NCBI GenBank assembly: GCA_019802505.1
Contig: JAFMOC010000588.1
Location: 62,001 to 126,000 of the forward strand
Length of the DNA stretch: 64,000 nucleotides
Direction of reading: 5' to 3'
Source: Corydoras sp. C115
Lineage: Eukaryota > Chordata > Actinopteri > Siluriformes > Callichthyidae
Below are positions 1 through 10,746 of the stretch, one piece after another (position 1 is the first letter of the stretch; the number at the start of each line of letters is the position of its first letter). The notes below the pieces were generated by a model. The model had not been told where the DNA came from. It did no database searches and was given only the letters and a program-made list of their open reading frames with translations. Made by a program: the position numbers and the translations under genes.

Positions 1-133
1 GAAACCAGAGAACCCGGAGGAAACCCACGCGGACACGGGGAGAACGTGCAAACTCCACCCAGATGGGGATTCGAACCGGGAATCCCTAGCGCTGAGAGGA
101 GAACGTGCTAAACCACTAAGCCCCGTGCCGCCC
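1..133 (-). mobile_element. V-SINE fragment cut by the window edge
   Basis: This family recurs throughout the window. On its own + strand it has a tRNA-like head (GGCGGCACGGTGGCTTAGTGG, B box GGTTCGAATCC), a central domain typical of V-SINEs (TCCTCCCACAGTCCAAAAACA), a body ending GAGGATAAAGCGG and a (GAAT)n tail. Full length is about 350 bp. Here only head and central domain remain. Confidence 0.85.
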
Positions 134-160
134 GTGTGCAATACATAACAAGTGTAATAT

Positions 161-370
161 TCATTCATTATCTCCCGCTTTATCCTCTATCAGGGTCGCG
201 CGGGGGTGGGGTTCCCCATGCCCATCCAGGGGAGAACGTCTCGGGCGCTGGGCAGATACACCCAGGACAGGACGCCAATCCATTGCTGGGCACACACTCA
301 CTCACACATACACTCTATATGGGGCAATTTGGAGAACTCAATTGACCTTGATCCATGTTTTTGGACTGTG
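161..370 (-). mobile_element. Truncated V-SINE, left arm of an inverted pair
   Basis: Tail to central domain of the V-SINE family, broken within the ...TTTTTGGACTGTG block and joined head-on to an oppositely oriented copy. Confidence 0.85.
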
Positions 371-645
371 TTTTTGGAGTTTCCACCTTCTCCCCGTGTC
401 CGCGTGGGTTTCCTCCGGGTTCTCCGGTTTCCTCCCACAGTCCAAAAACATGGATCAAGGTCAATTGAGTTCTCCAAATTGCCCCATATAGAGTGTGTCT
501 GTGTGAGTGAGTGTGTGCCCAGCGATGGATTGGCGTCCTGTCCTGGGTGTATCTGCCCAGCACCCAAAATGTTCTCCCCTGGGATGCCCCCCCCCCCTCC
601 CCCGCAATCCTAATATAGGATAAAGTGGAAGATGATGGATGGATA
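371..645 (+). mobile_element. Truncated V-SINE, right arm of an inverted pair
   Basis: Central domain to tail, opposite to the copy at 161-370. The two arms could form a hairpin of roughly 200 bp per arm. Confidence 0.85.
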
Positions 646-705
646 ATTAAATGACGAGCCACGTTCTATTTAATAATTAACGGCGTGTTCTTTGTTCTCT
701 TTTAG

Positions 706-3700
706 CCTTTCAGCTGCACTGAGTCCAGACGCTACGGACCTCTGCAAGAAGCCTGTCCTCACCTTCACCGGTTCGTTCCTTTAATCCGAAACCATAAAGA
801 TACAATACCACTGTATTACATACAGAACCAGTCAAGGGTTTGGCCACGCCCCCTTATTTGCTCTCCATGTTATACTCAATTGTAGAGATGGACTTTGTAG
901 TTCTACAGTTCCCCTCTGTAGTCCTTCTGTTTGTGTTCTACAGGACATACTGTGTACTCTGTTCTAATGGTCATAACCCCAATAGTACCACCACAGAGTA
1001 GGGGTCATTGGGTGGGGGCATTATTCCTATCCCGGCAGTGTCACTGAGGTGGAGAAATGGAAACTACAATGAACCCCCCCCCCCTTCAGTGCATCAGTGT
1101 CACTGCATTGTTTTGTATTTCAGCTCACGAGGGTCCCGTGTTCTCACTGCTCTCCACGGACACGCACCTCCTGAGTGCGGGCAATGGAGAGGTCAGTGCA
1201 TGGAGCTGGGCGGAGCTCATTAAAAAGGTAAAGTCCTCGGTTTAGTCTCGCGTTTGGTGGAACGGGGGTTATTTTAATTGAATTGATCCCAGGGTTCCAT
1301 ACGAGAATGTTTGGTTTGAGAGATTATCAAAGGCAGGGTGAGGTAGCTCAGTGGTTACTAGGGGTGAGCTGCAATATCCGCTGATTCGACGATTCGATTC
1401 GGAGAACCGTAGTCGACTATGAACCTCATAGTCGAATGTACCATTTTGACCACATGGGGGCGCCCATGGCTGCTGCTAAGCATTAGTTTTTACGTGAAAT
1501 GTCTTTGTTTTCATTATATATATATATATAGCCTTTTGTCAAATAAAATCATCCTGTCACAAATGTCCGTCTTTCCCCGGAGATGAGCGGCTCCGCGGGG
1601 AAATCGCGAACGCCGCTCGCGCATAATGAGCGTCTCCCGGGATCCGGCTACGCGTAAGCCACAGCGTCGGCCGGTCTAAACAGAGGGAGACGCTCCCACG
1701 AGTGCGACCTGCGCGGAACGAATGTGCAGCAACACACCGTGCCAGAAATGCTGATGGAGAAAAACTGGAACACCGGGATAAAAACCAAAACTAGAATTTA
1801 TTTAAAAAGTGGTGCCGAAGCAGCAACAGAAAGGGGGTAAACGAACAAAGCAACATCGGGTAAGATAACCACAAATTAAAGACGTGCACTAACCCAACCA
1901 ATCACCCAAGTGAGATAATCAGAAACCAAACGAGGGACAGCTGCCGCAGGTGATTGTTACACATCCTAATTTCTGTTAATATATATTTTTTTAATGATGT
2001 GTGCGCTTTAACCCATTTACGGTGCTCTAGAAAAACAAATAAAATATAAAAAAATTTATTTTTTTAAAAACACGCTTACAGCGCCATCTTGTGGTGAAGT
2101 TTTAACTGATTCGACTATCAGTCGACTATAGGGAAAATCTGACGAATCAGATTCGACTATGAAAATCCTTAGATGAATACAGCCCTAGTGTTGGGGTATC
2201 AAGCTGAAGGTTGGGGGTTCAAATCCCGGGTCCGCCGAAGTCACCGCTGTGGGCCCTTGAGCGAGGCCCTTAGCCCTCATCGCTCTGTCAAGCTGGTAAA
2301 CTTGTAAGTCTGAATGACGTTGACTAGTCGCTGATTGCTGGGTAACAGGTTTTCGGGTTTCTCTAACCATCAACTACTGCCATCTAGTGACCAAGTTTCG
2401 AAACGCACTCAATAAGAACAAACATTGGGGGAAATAATGCTTTGTATATCACACATTAATATGAATGGGACGAGCTCTAATGTCTGTGTTATTGTCAATA
2501 ATGTCACAGCCGGACGAGCCAATCAGATTTTTATAATTACTGATGATAAACTGTGTGCTTATTCTAATGGTTCATATCCCCCCCCCCCTCCCCAGAATCC
2601 TAAGGCTGTATGGACGAAGAGACCCAATTACAAGTAAAGCACGGATCATTTCCCACGTTCCCCTGCAGTTCTGTGTTTATCATACGAGGGACCACATGTT
2701 CATAAGTTTATAACCATGATGTCATGTCTTTTAGAACCGGCCTTGAAATCCCCGAAATCAACGCCATGGTCCTAAATCCAAAGGTGAGCGGGTTTATTTG
2801 TTGGTCTGTGAGTGGTATGCACTCTTTTTTTTCCCTACACACACACACACACTTCACCGGCCACTTTGTCAGGTACACTTATCAGGAGGGGGTTCCCCAT
2901 GCCCATCCAGGGGAGAACGTTTCGGGCGCTGGGCAGATAGACCCAGGACAGGACGCCAATTCATCACTGGTCACACACTCACTCACACAGACACACTCTA
3001 TATGGGGCAATTTGGAGAACTCAATTGACCTTGATCCATGTTTTTTGGACTGTGGGAGGAAACCGGAGAACCCGGAGGAAGCCCACACGGACACGGGGAG
3101 AACATGAAGACTCCACCCAGATGGGGATTCGAACCGGGAATCCCCAGGGCTGAGAGGAGAACATGCTAAACCACTAAGCCAGCGTGCCGCCCTGCCAATA
3201 ATTCATTCATCCATTATCTTCCTCTTTATCCTCTATTGGGGGGGGGGGGGTTCCCCATGCCCCTCCACGGACGGGAGAACGTTTCGGGCGCTGGGCAGAT
3301 AGACCCAGGACAGGGCGCCAATCCACCATTGGACACTCACTCACTCACACACACACACTCTATATGGGGCAATTTTGGAGAACTCAATTGACTTGATCCA
3401 TGTTTTTGGACTGTGGGAGGAAACCGGAGAACCCGGAGGAAGCCCATGCGGACACGGGGAGAACATGGATACTCCATCCAGATTGGGATTCGAACCGGGA
3501 ATCCCTAGCGCTGAGAGGAGAACATGCCAACCACTATGCCGCCCTGACAATAATAATAATAATAATAATAAAGTAGATGTACGTTTAAAATGGTGATGGT
3601 GTTAATGGTATAAGAGCTTTTAAATTGTTGCTTTAACACGTCTTTTTTGTTTCAGGACAACAGCCTGATGATTGGTGGAGGAGACAACAACATCCACATC

Positions 3701-5983
3701 ATGGACATGGAAACGGGAAGCTTCAAGGTCGGTCGAGTTTTGATCGGAAAACCAATCATAATTCATAGAAACTATAATGAATAGGGGTGAGCTGCAATAT
3801 TCGCTGATTCGACGATTCGATTCGGAGAACCGTAGTCGACTATGAACCTCATAGTCGAATGTACCATTTTGACCACATGGGGGCGCCCATGGCTGCTGCT
3901 AAGCATTAGTTTTTACATGAAATGTCTTTGTTTTCGTTATATATATAGCCTTTTGTCAAATAAAATCATCCTAATTTCTAGAAGAAAAAAAAAAAAAAAA
4001 AAAAAGGTTTTCTTTTGTTAGAAACACAAGTAAAATATAACAAAAAAAAAAAAAATTTAAAACACGCTTATAGCGCCATCTTGTGGTGAAATTTTAACTG
4101 ATTCGACTATCAGTCGACTATAGGGAAAATCTGACGAATCAGATTCGACTATGAAAATCCTTAGTTGAAGACACCCCTAATAATTAATATTAGATACTTT
4201 TGGTGCATCGTCTCCGGTGTAAACGGTGTGGTCGTGTCATTTGTTGGTTATGTGCGAGGGCGCGGTAGCTCAGGGGTCAGGGTGTTGGGTTATCAACCCG
4301 ACGGTTGTGGGTTCAAATCATAAGTCCACTGAAGTTACCGGTGTGGGGTCCTTGAGCGAGACCCTTAACCCTCATTGGTCCAGGGTTGCTGTATCAACCC
4401 TGTGTTCTGACCACAACCAATTTGGGATACTTGTGAGTCACTTTGGATAAAAGTGTCTGCTAAATGTAATTAATTAAATGTAAATGTGCGTTTGTATGTT
4501 TTAATTCAGAATTATTAATATTATTATTATTATAGAATAATTATTATTGGTCACATAGGTAGTTATACATGGTACAGCCAGCAGTGAAATTCTTTTTTTG
4601 ACCTCTCCACAGAAAATAAAATTTGTTTAAAAGGATAAGAATAAGAAAAATAGGATAAAAATAAAATAAAATTTAACTACGTATTTACATTGTGCAATGG
4701 AATTATCACATTGTAAATACATTTAGATAAATTTAAATAAAATTTAATTTTTATTTTTAATTCAGAAAGGTGATGTGATATTTTCCTCTTTCTTGTTCCC
4801 CTGAAGTCGGTTCTGCAGGGTCACACCGACTACATCCACTGCCTGTCCTTTAAAGAGAGAGAGGGAGAGGTTTACTCCGGTGGGGAGGATGGAGCAGTGA
4901 GGATATGGGGTAAGAGTGTGAGTGTGTGTAGACAAAAAAAACCCGTGCACGTCTTTGTTTCGGTACATCCCGATGTTAGTTTGTTTTGTTCCCCCCTGTT
5001 CTCCCCTAAGAGAGTGTGTGTGAGTGTGTGTGTGTGTGTGCTGTAATGTTCTTCTCTCATCTCATTTTCTTCAGCTAATCCTCTACTAGGGTTGCAGGGT
5101 GGGTCACTATCTCCATCCATGGGAGGACATTGGACAGACACAACTAGGACAGGGCCAGTCCATTACTGGACACACACTCACTATCCATCCGTCCATTATC
5201 TTCCGCTTTATCCTCTACTAGGGTCACGGGGGGGGGGGGGTTCCCCATGCCCATCCAGGGGAGAACGTTTCGGGCGCTGGGCAGATACACCCAGGACAGG
5301 ACGCCAATCTATCACTGGACACACATTCACTCACACTATATAGGGGTAATTCACCTTGAATCTATGTTTTTGGACTGCGGGAGGAAATTGGGGGACCTGG
5401 ATGAAACACATATACACAAACACACGTATACACAAACACACATACACACACAACACACGTATACACAAACACACATACACACACAACACACGTATACACA
5501 AACACACGTATACACAAACACACGTATACACAAACACACGTATACACAAATACACGTATACACAAACACACACAACACACGTATACACAAACACACATAC
5601 ACACACAACACACGTATACACAAACACACGTATACACAAACACACGTATACACAAACACACGTATACACAAACACACGTATACACAAACACACACAACAC
5701 ACATATACACACACAACACACATATACACACACAACACACATATACACACACAACACATATACAAACACACATACAAACACACTCTCACAAACAAATGTG
5801 GATGAAACACAGACATGGGGAGAACATGCAAACCTCACCCAGATCAGGACTCGAGGACGTGATGACCACTGGACCACCGTGCCGCCCTGCAATAATGTTA
5901 ATTAGTTTTAACCCTTAATAACTTTCAGAATGTTTATATATTGGGTTGCTACTAAATAATAGACTGCAGGTTATAGCGTGTGG

Positions 5984-6014
<31 letters not shown>

Positions 6015-8708
6015 TGCAGATTGCAGGACGGGTCAAGCCGTGCACTGTGTGGAGGTTTTTAAATATGAGGTGAGGGGGAAACTCAAACAGATAAACAGAT
6101 GGGAAGTCCGAGTCGCGACCCCGCGTTCTAACTCTCCTCTCTCGTCCCCGCGGCCGGCGGGTTAGGAATGCGTCCGTCCCCAGTTTGGGAAGTGGATCGG
6201 CTGCCTGGCGACCGACTCCGATTGGATGGTGAGTACGGAGACGTCGGGTCCACCCTGCGCCTGCGTTGGTGTGAGATCAGATTCGTGAGATCAGATGGTG
6301 GAGTTCACGCGCCGGCGCGCGTTCGGAATCCGAGATGGCAGGCGTCTGATAACCGGCGTCTTTGCTCCTCAGGTATGCGGCGGAGGTCCGTCGCTCTCTC
6401 TGTGGCATCTCCGCTCCATGTCCCCCACCTCGGTCTACCCTCTGTCTGGATGTCAACGGGAGGCGGTGTTTCACCAGAATCTGGTAAATCATCCATCCAT
6501 CCATTATCTTCTGCTTTATCCTCTATTAGGGTCGCGGGGGCTTGGGGGGGGGCCCATGTCCATCCAGGGGAGAACGTCTCGGGCGCTGGGAGATAGACCC
6601 AGGACAGGACGCAAATCTATCACTGGACACACACTCACTCACTCAAACACACTCTATATGGGGCAATTTGGAGAACTCAATTGACTTGATCCATGTGTTT
6701 TGGACTGTGGGAGGAAACCGGAGAACCCGGAGGAAACCCACGCGGACACGGGGAGAACATGGAAACTCCACCCAGATGGGGATTCGAATCGGGATTCCCC
6801 AGCGCTGAGAGGAGAACATGCCAAACCACTAAGCCACCGTGCTGCCCCTGGAAAATCATCAAAAGATAATTTTAGAATGAATAATATGTCTGTTTTTCTG
6901 ATGTCATTTTTCATTCATTAATTCATTCATTATCTTCCGCTTTTATCCTCTATTAGGGTCGTGGGGGGGGGGTTCCCCATGCCCATCCAGGGGAGAACGT
7001 CTCAGGCGCTGGGCAGATAGACCCAGGACAGGGCGCCAATCTATCGCTGGGCACACACTCACTCACACAGACACACTCTATATGGGGCAATTTGGAGAAT
7101 TCAATTGACTTGATCCATGTGTTTTGGACTGTGGGAGGAAACCGGAGAACCTGGAGGAAACCCACGCGGACACGGGGAGAACGTGGAAACTCCACCCAGA
7201 TGGGGATTCGAATCGGGAATCCCCAGCGCTGAGAGGAGAACATGCCAAACCACTAAGCCACCGTGCCTCCCTGATGTCATTTTTTAAATTTTAATTATAT
7301 ATATGATTAAATAAGCGGCACGGTGGCTTAGTGGTTGCTTAGTGTTGCCCAGCGATAGATTGGCGCCCTGTCCTGGGTGTATCTGCCCAGCGCCTGAGAC
7401 GTTCTCCCCTGGATGGGCATGGGGAACCCCACCGCGAACCTAATAGAGGATAAAGCGGGAGATAATGAATGAATGAATGAATGAATGAATATGATTAAAT
7501 AAAGTATTTAATTAATGAACCATTACTGATCCCTCAGCATACATAACCCAGTGGTTGACTTTAATTTCTGTTCTTTAATTTCTTCAGGTCCTGGCGGTGG
7601 GTGAGGGTCCGAATGTCTCTCACTGTCTGTTAGGGGGTTCTGTGAAGTCTCAGATCCCCTGCTCGCCATCGTCACTGAACTCGCTCGCCCTGAACGACAA
7701 CAACGAATACAGGGTGAGTCCGAAGCGGGCGACTGGAGCGCACAATTACAACAATGTATCACGACTTTAGATGTATGGAGGGTCCAACAAAAGAGGCTCT
7801 TGCGGGCCCTTAAGCAAGGACCTCAACCCTCAGTACGTCAGGGGTGCTGTATCACTAGTTCCCTGACCTCGACCACCAAATTGGGACGCGACGGCTCAAG
7901 TGATGTGTGTAATGTTACGAAACTACTGAAGACGCATCTTTTTTAACGAATACCTGTTGTAAAAAAAAAAAATTCAAAAATAATAATAATAATAAAAAAG
8001 GTGGGTGGCAAGGTGGCTTAGTGGTTTAGCATGTTCTCCTCTCAGCGCTGGGGATTCCCGGTTTGAATCCCCATCTGGGTGGAGTTTCCATGTTCTCCCC
8101 GTGTCCGCATGGGTAAGTGAGTGTTTCCTCCGGGATTTCTCCGCTGTCCTTTCCTCTGCCCACAGTCCAAAAACGTTCTCCCCTGGATGGGCATGGGGAA
8201 CTCACGTCAAATTGAGGTTCTCTAAATTGCCCCATATAGAGTGTGTGTGTGTGTGAGTGAGTGTGTGCCCAGCGATGGATTGACGCCCTGTCCTGGGTGT
8301 ATCTGCCCAGCGCCCGAAACGTTCTCCCCTGGATGGGCATGGGGAACCCCACCGCGACCCTAATAGAGGATAAAGCGGGAGATAATGAATGAATGAATGA
8401 ATGAATAAAAAGGGGGGGGGGGGGGCGCAGCATCAAATAACAATCGGGTTTGATGATTTTAGATTGGGAGCTGGTTTTCTGCATAACTTCTGACTTGTGA
8501 TGTTCTCATTTGCAAGTCGCTTTGCGTCTTCTAATTGACTAAACAAATATATGATGAAAGTGTCTTCTAAATGTTAATGTTAAATGTTAATGTAATGTTA
8601 ATGTAATGTGTTAATGTTGTGTCTGTGTTGCAGGTGATGACTGCAGCAGGAAGCAGCAACCAGATCGATGTGTTTATTAACTTGTCTTACAGAGCCTTCT
8701 CACTGTCC

Positions 8709-8752
<44 letters not shown>

Positions 8753-8828
8753 CATTGTTCTGAACTCCGTCGTAGCTACAGGTTTTGTTTATATAGGAGT
8801 TATAGAGTGTTCGTATTGTCAGGTGTGA
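706..8828 (+). CDS. thoc6: THO complex subunit 6 (WD-repeat protein), 5' exons missing
   Basis: THOC6 is a WD40 beta-propeller subunit of the THO/TREX complex, which couples nuclear mRNA processing to export. Eleven coding exons are visible: 706-770, 1124-1227, 2596-2633, 2735-2783, 3656-3727, 4807-4909, 6020-6069, 6184-6228, 6373-6483, 7588-7713 and 8634 onward. All have AG/GT borders and compatible phases. Recognisable pieces are AHEGPVFSLLSTD, LLSAGNGEVSAW, EIPEINAM, the WD segment GHTDYIHCLSF...GGEDGAVRIW, KWIGCLATDSDWM, VCGGGPSLSLWHLRS and the terminal YRAFSLSF. The N-terminal exons lie upstream of the window; about 280 family residues are present here. Odd point: the family normally ends at ...FSLSF (codon ends at 8711), but here the next codon is TAC and the frame runs through a CA repeat to a TGA at 8826-8828, adding 38 residues. 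Identification is firm. Whether the extension is real is open. Confidence 0.95.
828..1118. mobile_element. Palindromic non-autonomous DNA repeat, partial
   Basis: Carries the recurrent blocks GGACTTTGTAGTTCTACA, ...ATACTGTGTACTCTGTTCTAA and AATAGTACCACCACAGAG. The same family occurs near 9336, 11845, 26390, 26898, 28571, 43385, 45330, 55515 and 59535. Lies in a thoc6 intron directly before exon 1124. Confidence 0.75.
1359..2187 (+). mobile_element. hAT-like MITE (TAGGGGTG termini) carrying a solo LTR
   Basis: Begins TAGGGGTGAGCTGCAATAT and ends ...CAGCCCTA, near-inverted termini. The interior holds repeated TAGTCGACTA motifs. The same element occurs at 3782-4179 and 57101-58251. No clear 8-bp target duplication is visible at this copy. 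Confidence 0.75.
1555..1961. mobile_element. Probable solo LTR (TG...CA, 5-bp TSD)
   Basis: 407 bp beginning TGTCACAAATG and ending TTGTTACA, flanked by CATCC at 1550-1554 and 1962-1966. The sister element at 3782-4179 lacks it, so this is an insertion. TG...CA ends plus a 5-bp duplication fit an LTR-retrotransposon solo LTR. No coding remains. Confidence 0.7.
2882..3192 (-). mobile_element. V-SINE
   Basis: Nearly complete minus-strand copy lacking the simple tail, in a thoc6 intron. Confidence 0.85.
3202..3544 (-). mobile_element. V-SINE
   Basis: Full-length minus-strand copy immediately after the previous one, followed by a short AAT microsatellite (about 3548-3570). Confidence 0.88.
3782..4179 (+). 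mobile_element. hAT-like MITE, uninterrupted copy
   Basis: TAGGGGTGAGC...CACCCCTA, 398 bp, flanked by 8-bp near-duplicates ATAATGAA (3774-3781) and ATAATTAA (4180-4187). The 8-bp TSD supports hAT superfamily mobilisation. Internal poly-A tracts. Confidence 0.8.
4255..4495 (+). mobile_element. tRNA-derived SINE with L2-like tail
   Basis: Head GCGGTAGCTCAGGGGTC, B box GGTTCAAATC, body CCTTGAGCGAGACCCTTAACC, and tail TTGGATAAAAGTGTCTGCTAAATG typical of fish tRNA-SINEs that share an L2-type 3' end. Confidence 0.8.
5051..5182 (-). mobile_element. Diverged V-SINE fragment
   Basis: Tail half only (CTCTACTAGGGTTGCAGGG...TGGACACACACTCAC), more diverged than its neighbours. Confidence 0.6.
5183..5887 (-). 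mobile_element. V-SINE interrupted by an expanded microsatellite
   Basis: Tail and body at 5183-5400 and head at 5808-5887 belong to one minus copy, separated by about 400 bp of CA-rich tandem repeat. Confidence 0.8.
5405..5800. repeat. CA-rich microsatellite/minisatellite
   Basis: Repeats of about 16 bp (ACACGTATACACAAAC) with CA variants. It gives long spurious Thr-His or Val-Cys frames on both strands. Confidence 0.9.
6490..6847 (-). mobile_element. V-SINE
   Basis: Full-length minus copy starting 6 bp after the donor of thoc6 exon 6373-6483. The copy and about 50 bp after it are duplicated at 10128-10404. Confidence 0.88.
6911..7271 (-). mobile_element. V-SINE
   Basis: Full-length minus copy in the thoc6 intron between exons 6373 and 7588. 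Confidence 0.88.
7315..7489 (+). mobile_element. V-SINE with internal deletion
   Basis: Head (GGCACGGTGGCTTAGTGG) joined directly to the CCCAGCGATAGATTGG body, lacking the central domain. Confidence 0.8.
7765..8600 (+). mobile_element. Long composite tRNA-SINE with V-SINE insert
   Basis: SINE body (GGCCCTTAAGCAAGGACCTCAACC) leads into a longer unique middle (ACTACTGAAGACGCATCTTTT) and an L2-like tail near 8500. The same middle occurs inverted at 32288-33668. A V-SINE sits inside. Confidence 0.6.
8004..8406 (+). mobile_element. V-SINE inserted in the composite SINE
   Basis: Plus copy with (GAAT)n tail, flanked by similar ATAAAAAAGG/ATAAAAAGGG sequence. The body is partly rearranged (a second GTTCTCCCCTGGATGGGCAT block). 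Confidence 0.8.
8713..8751. repeat. CA microsatellite inside the thoc6 terminal reading frame
   Basis: A 39-base (AC)n tract starts two bases after the expected last codon of thoc6. It is translated as alternating Thr-His in the open frame. A length change that is not a multiple of three would shift the frame of the tail. Confidence 0.95.
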
Positions 8829-9274
8829 ACGAAACACAGATTCAAACCCTCTGATCCCAATTCATCCCTTCATCCCCCGGTTCCCTCCATCCCTGAACTC
8901 ATTCAGATAGTGTTTCTGGATTAGCAGAACAGCACTCTACCGTACTGTGCTTTCTAAGCTGATTTAGTATGTGTGTTTTTATTATATATATATATATAAA
9001 ATAAACCTGGCACATACCCCCCCTGCAGACACTCCTCAGGTGTCCTGGGTCTCACGGGCCGACCGTCTCCGCATTATGCTTTAAAAGGACAGAAGTAGGA
9101 ACTGGCAGTGACGCTGGAGACGTTCCAGGATTAGGAACACGGGCGTAACTGTAAACTCTGTTTGATTAAAAGCCGACTCTCCGTGAAGTCAGCTTTTAAA
9201 GCGGCAGTGAGTTTACGGACGCATTTTTGTTTGTAATAAAGTATTTTGGTTACGTTTTGCGCAGCCGGTTTGGC

Positions 9275-9308
<34 letters not shown>

Positions 9309-9335
9309 TTGACTTTATGACAACATCAATGCTTA
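8829..9335. other. thoc6 3' UTR or downstream DNA
   Basis: Mostly non-repetitive sequence with a short AT run (about 8980-9000) and a poly-T tract near 9276-9303. Probably 3' UTR. No coding exon is recognised. Confidence 0.4.
9235..9240 (+). terminator. Candidate poly(A) signal downstream of thoc6
   Basis: AATAAA about 0.4 kb after the extended stop, in DNA that lacks the SINE family. It is the best-placed signal I see for thoc6, but A-rich repeats nearby make this uncertain. Confidence 0.4.
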
Positions 9336-9510
9336 TTGCCAGTTCTGCAGTGATTCCGGGTAAATAATCCCTGCTCCGTGGTGCTACTTTTGAGGTCCTG
9401 ACCATTAGAGAACAGGGTGAAGGGGATGCACACGGTACGTTCTGTAGTCCAAAAAAAAAAAAAAAGGTCTGGGATTGTAGAACTACAAAGTCCAGCTTTA
9501 CATTAAGGGG
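9336..9510. mobile_element. Palindromic non-autonomous DNA repeat, fragment
   Basis: Blocks CAGTTCTGCAGTGA, GGTCCTGACCATTAGAGAACAG and TGTAGAACTACAAAGTCCA match the family, with a poly-A insert. Confidence 0.65.
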
Positions 9511-9632
9511 AGCAGAAACAGGTGTTGTGAAAAGCCTTTTTTTATTTTTTTATTTTTTATATATATATATATTTTTTTACGGATACAGGCGGTTAATAGC
9601 AGTTTAATATCATGAGGAAACATTACATCTAG

Positions 9633-9826
9633 GGCGGCACGGTGGCTTAGTGGTTTAGCACGTTCGCCTCTCAGCGCTAGGGATTCCCAGTTCGAATCCC
9701 CATCTGGGTGGAGTTTCCATGTTCTCCCCGTGTCCGCGTGGGTTTCCTCCTCCGGTGGAAAGTGGTTTTCTCCCACAGTCCAAAAACATGGATCAAGTTA
9801 ATTGAATTATCAAAATTGCCCCATAT

Positions 9827-9868
<42 letters not shown>

Positions 9869-9980
9869 TGAGTGTGTACCCAGTGATGGATTGGCGCCCT
9901 GTCCTGGGTGTATCTGCCCAGCGCCTGAGACGTTCTCCCCTTGACCCTAATAGAGGATAAAGCGGGAGATAATGAATGAA
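9633..9980 (+). mobile_element. V-SINE with TSD
   Basis: Plus copy flanked by CATTACATCT (9621-9630) and CATCACATCT (9981-9990), a one-mismatch 10-bp target duplication. Contains a GT expansion in the body. Confidence 0.88.
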
Positions 9981-10127
9981 CATCACATCTGTCCTATTTT
10001 TACTTTTAAATTTACATTTAGTCATTCAGCAGACGCTTTTATCCAAAGCGACTTACAAATGAGAACACCACAAGTCAGAAGCCATGGAGAAAACCTGTAC
10101 TGTATACTGTAAATTCATCAAACCTGA

Positions 10128-10361
10128 GAACGTTTCGAGCGCTGGGCAGATACACCCAGGACAGGGCGCCAATCTATCGCTGGGCACACACATACACACT
10201 CTACATGGGGCAATTTGGAGAACTCAATTGACTTGATCCATGTTTTTGGACTGTGGGAGGAAACTGAAGAACATGGAAACTCCACCCAGATGGGGATTGG
10301 AACCGGGAATCCCTAGCGCTGAGAGGAGAACGTGCCAAACCACTAAGCCACCGTGCTGCCC
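10128..10361 (-). mobile_element. V-SINE fragment within a duplicated segment
   Basis: Minus fragment whose 3' flank (to 10404) copies the flank of the SINE at 6490-6847. Confidence 0.8.
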
Positions 10362-10405
10362 CTAGAAAATCGTCAAATGATAATTTTAGAATGAATAATA
10401 TGTCA

Positions 10406-10746
10406 GCGGCACGGTGGCTTAGTGCTTAGCTATTAGGGTCGCAGGGGGGGGGGGGGGGGGGTTCCCCATGCCCATCCAGGGGAGAACGTTTTGGGCACTG
10501 GGCAGATACACCCAGGACAGGACGCCAATCTATCGCTGGGCACACACACAGACACACTCTACATGGGGCAATTGGAGAACTCAATTGACCTTAATCCATG
10601 TTTTTGGACTGTGGGAGGAAACCGGAGAACCTGGAGGAAACCCACGCGGACACGGGGAGAACATGGAAACTCCACCCAGATGGGGATTCGAACCGGGAAT
10701 CCGTATAGCGCTGAGAGGAGAACGTGCCAAGCCACCGTGCCGCCCT
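10406..10746 (-). mobile_element. Chimeric V-SINE
   Basis: About 25 bp of plus-oriented head is fused to a minus-oriented tail-to-head copy at about 10431, a small inverted junction. Confidence 0.8.

Larger units (their letters stand above)
1334..2330 (+). mobile_element. tRNA-derived SINE split by a DNA transposon
   Basis: Pieces 1334-1358 (AGGTAGCTCAGTGGTTA, A-box-like) and 2188-2330 (TTCAAATCCCGGG B box, CTTGAGCGAGGCCCTTA body) rejoin as one tRNA-like SINE head if the intervening element is removed. Confidence 0.7.

Noticed and set aside
2040..2200. Possible gene remnants in the AT-rich part of the first MITE
   Set aside because: Sequence is shared with the MITEs at 3782 and 57101, so it belongs to the non-coding element.
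5247..5918. Thr/His-rich frames on + and Val/Cys frames on - of 140-223 codons
   Set aside because: Translation of the CA-rich array inside a SINE.
6168..6596. 142-codon frame starting at 6168
   Set aside because: Overlaps two thoc6 exons in a different frame. The thoc6 frame matches the WD protein.
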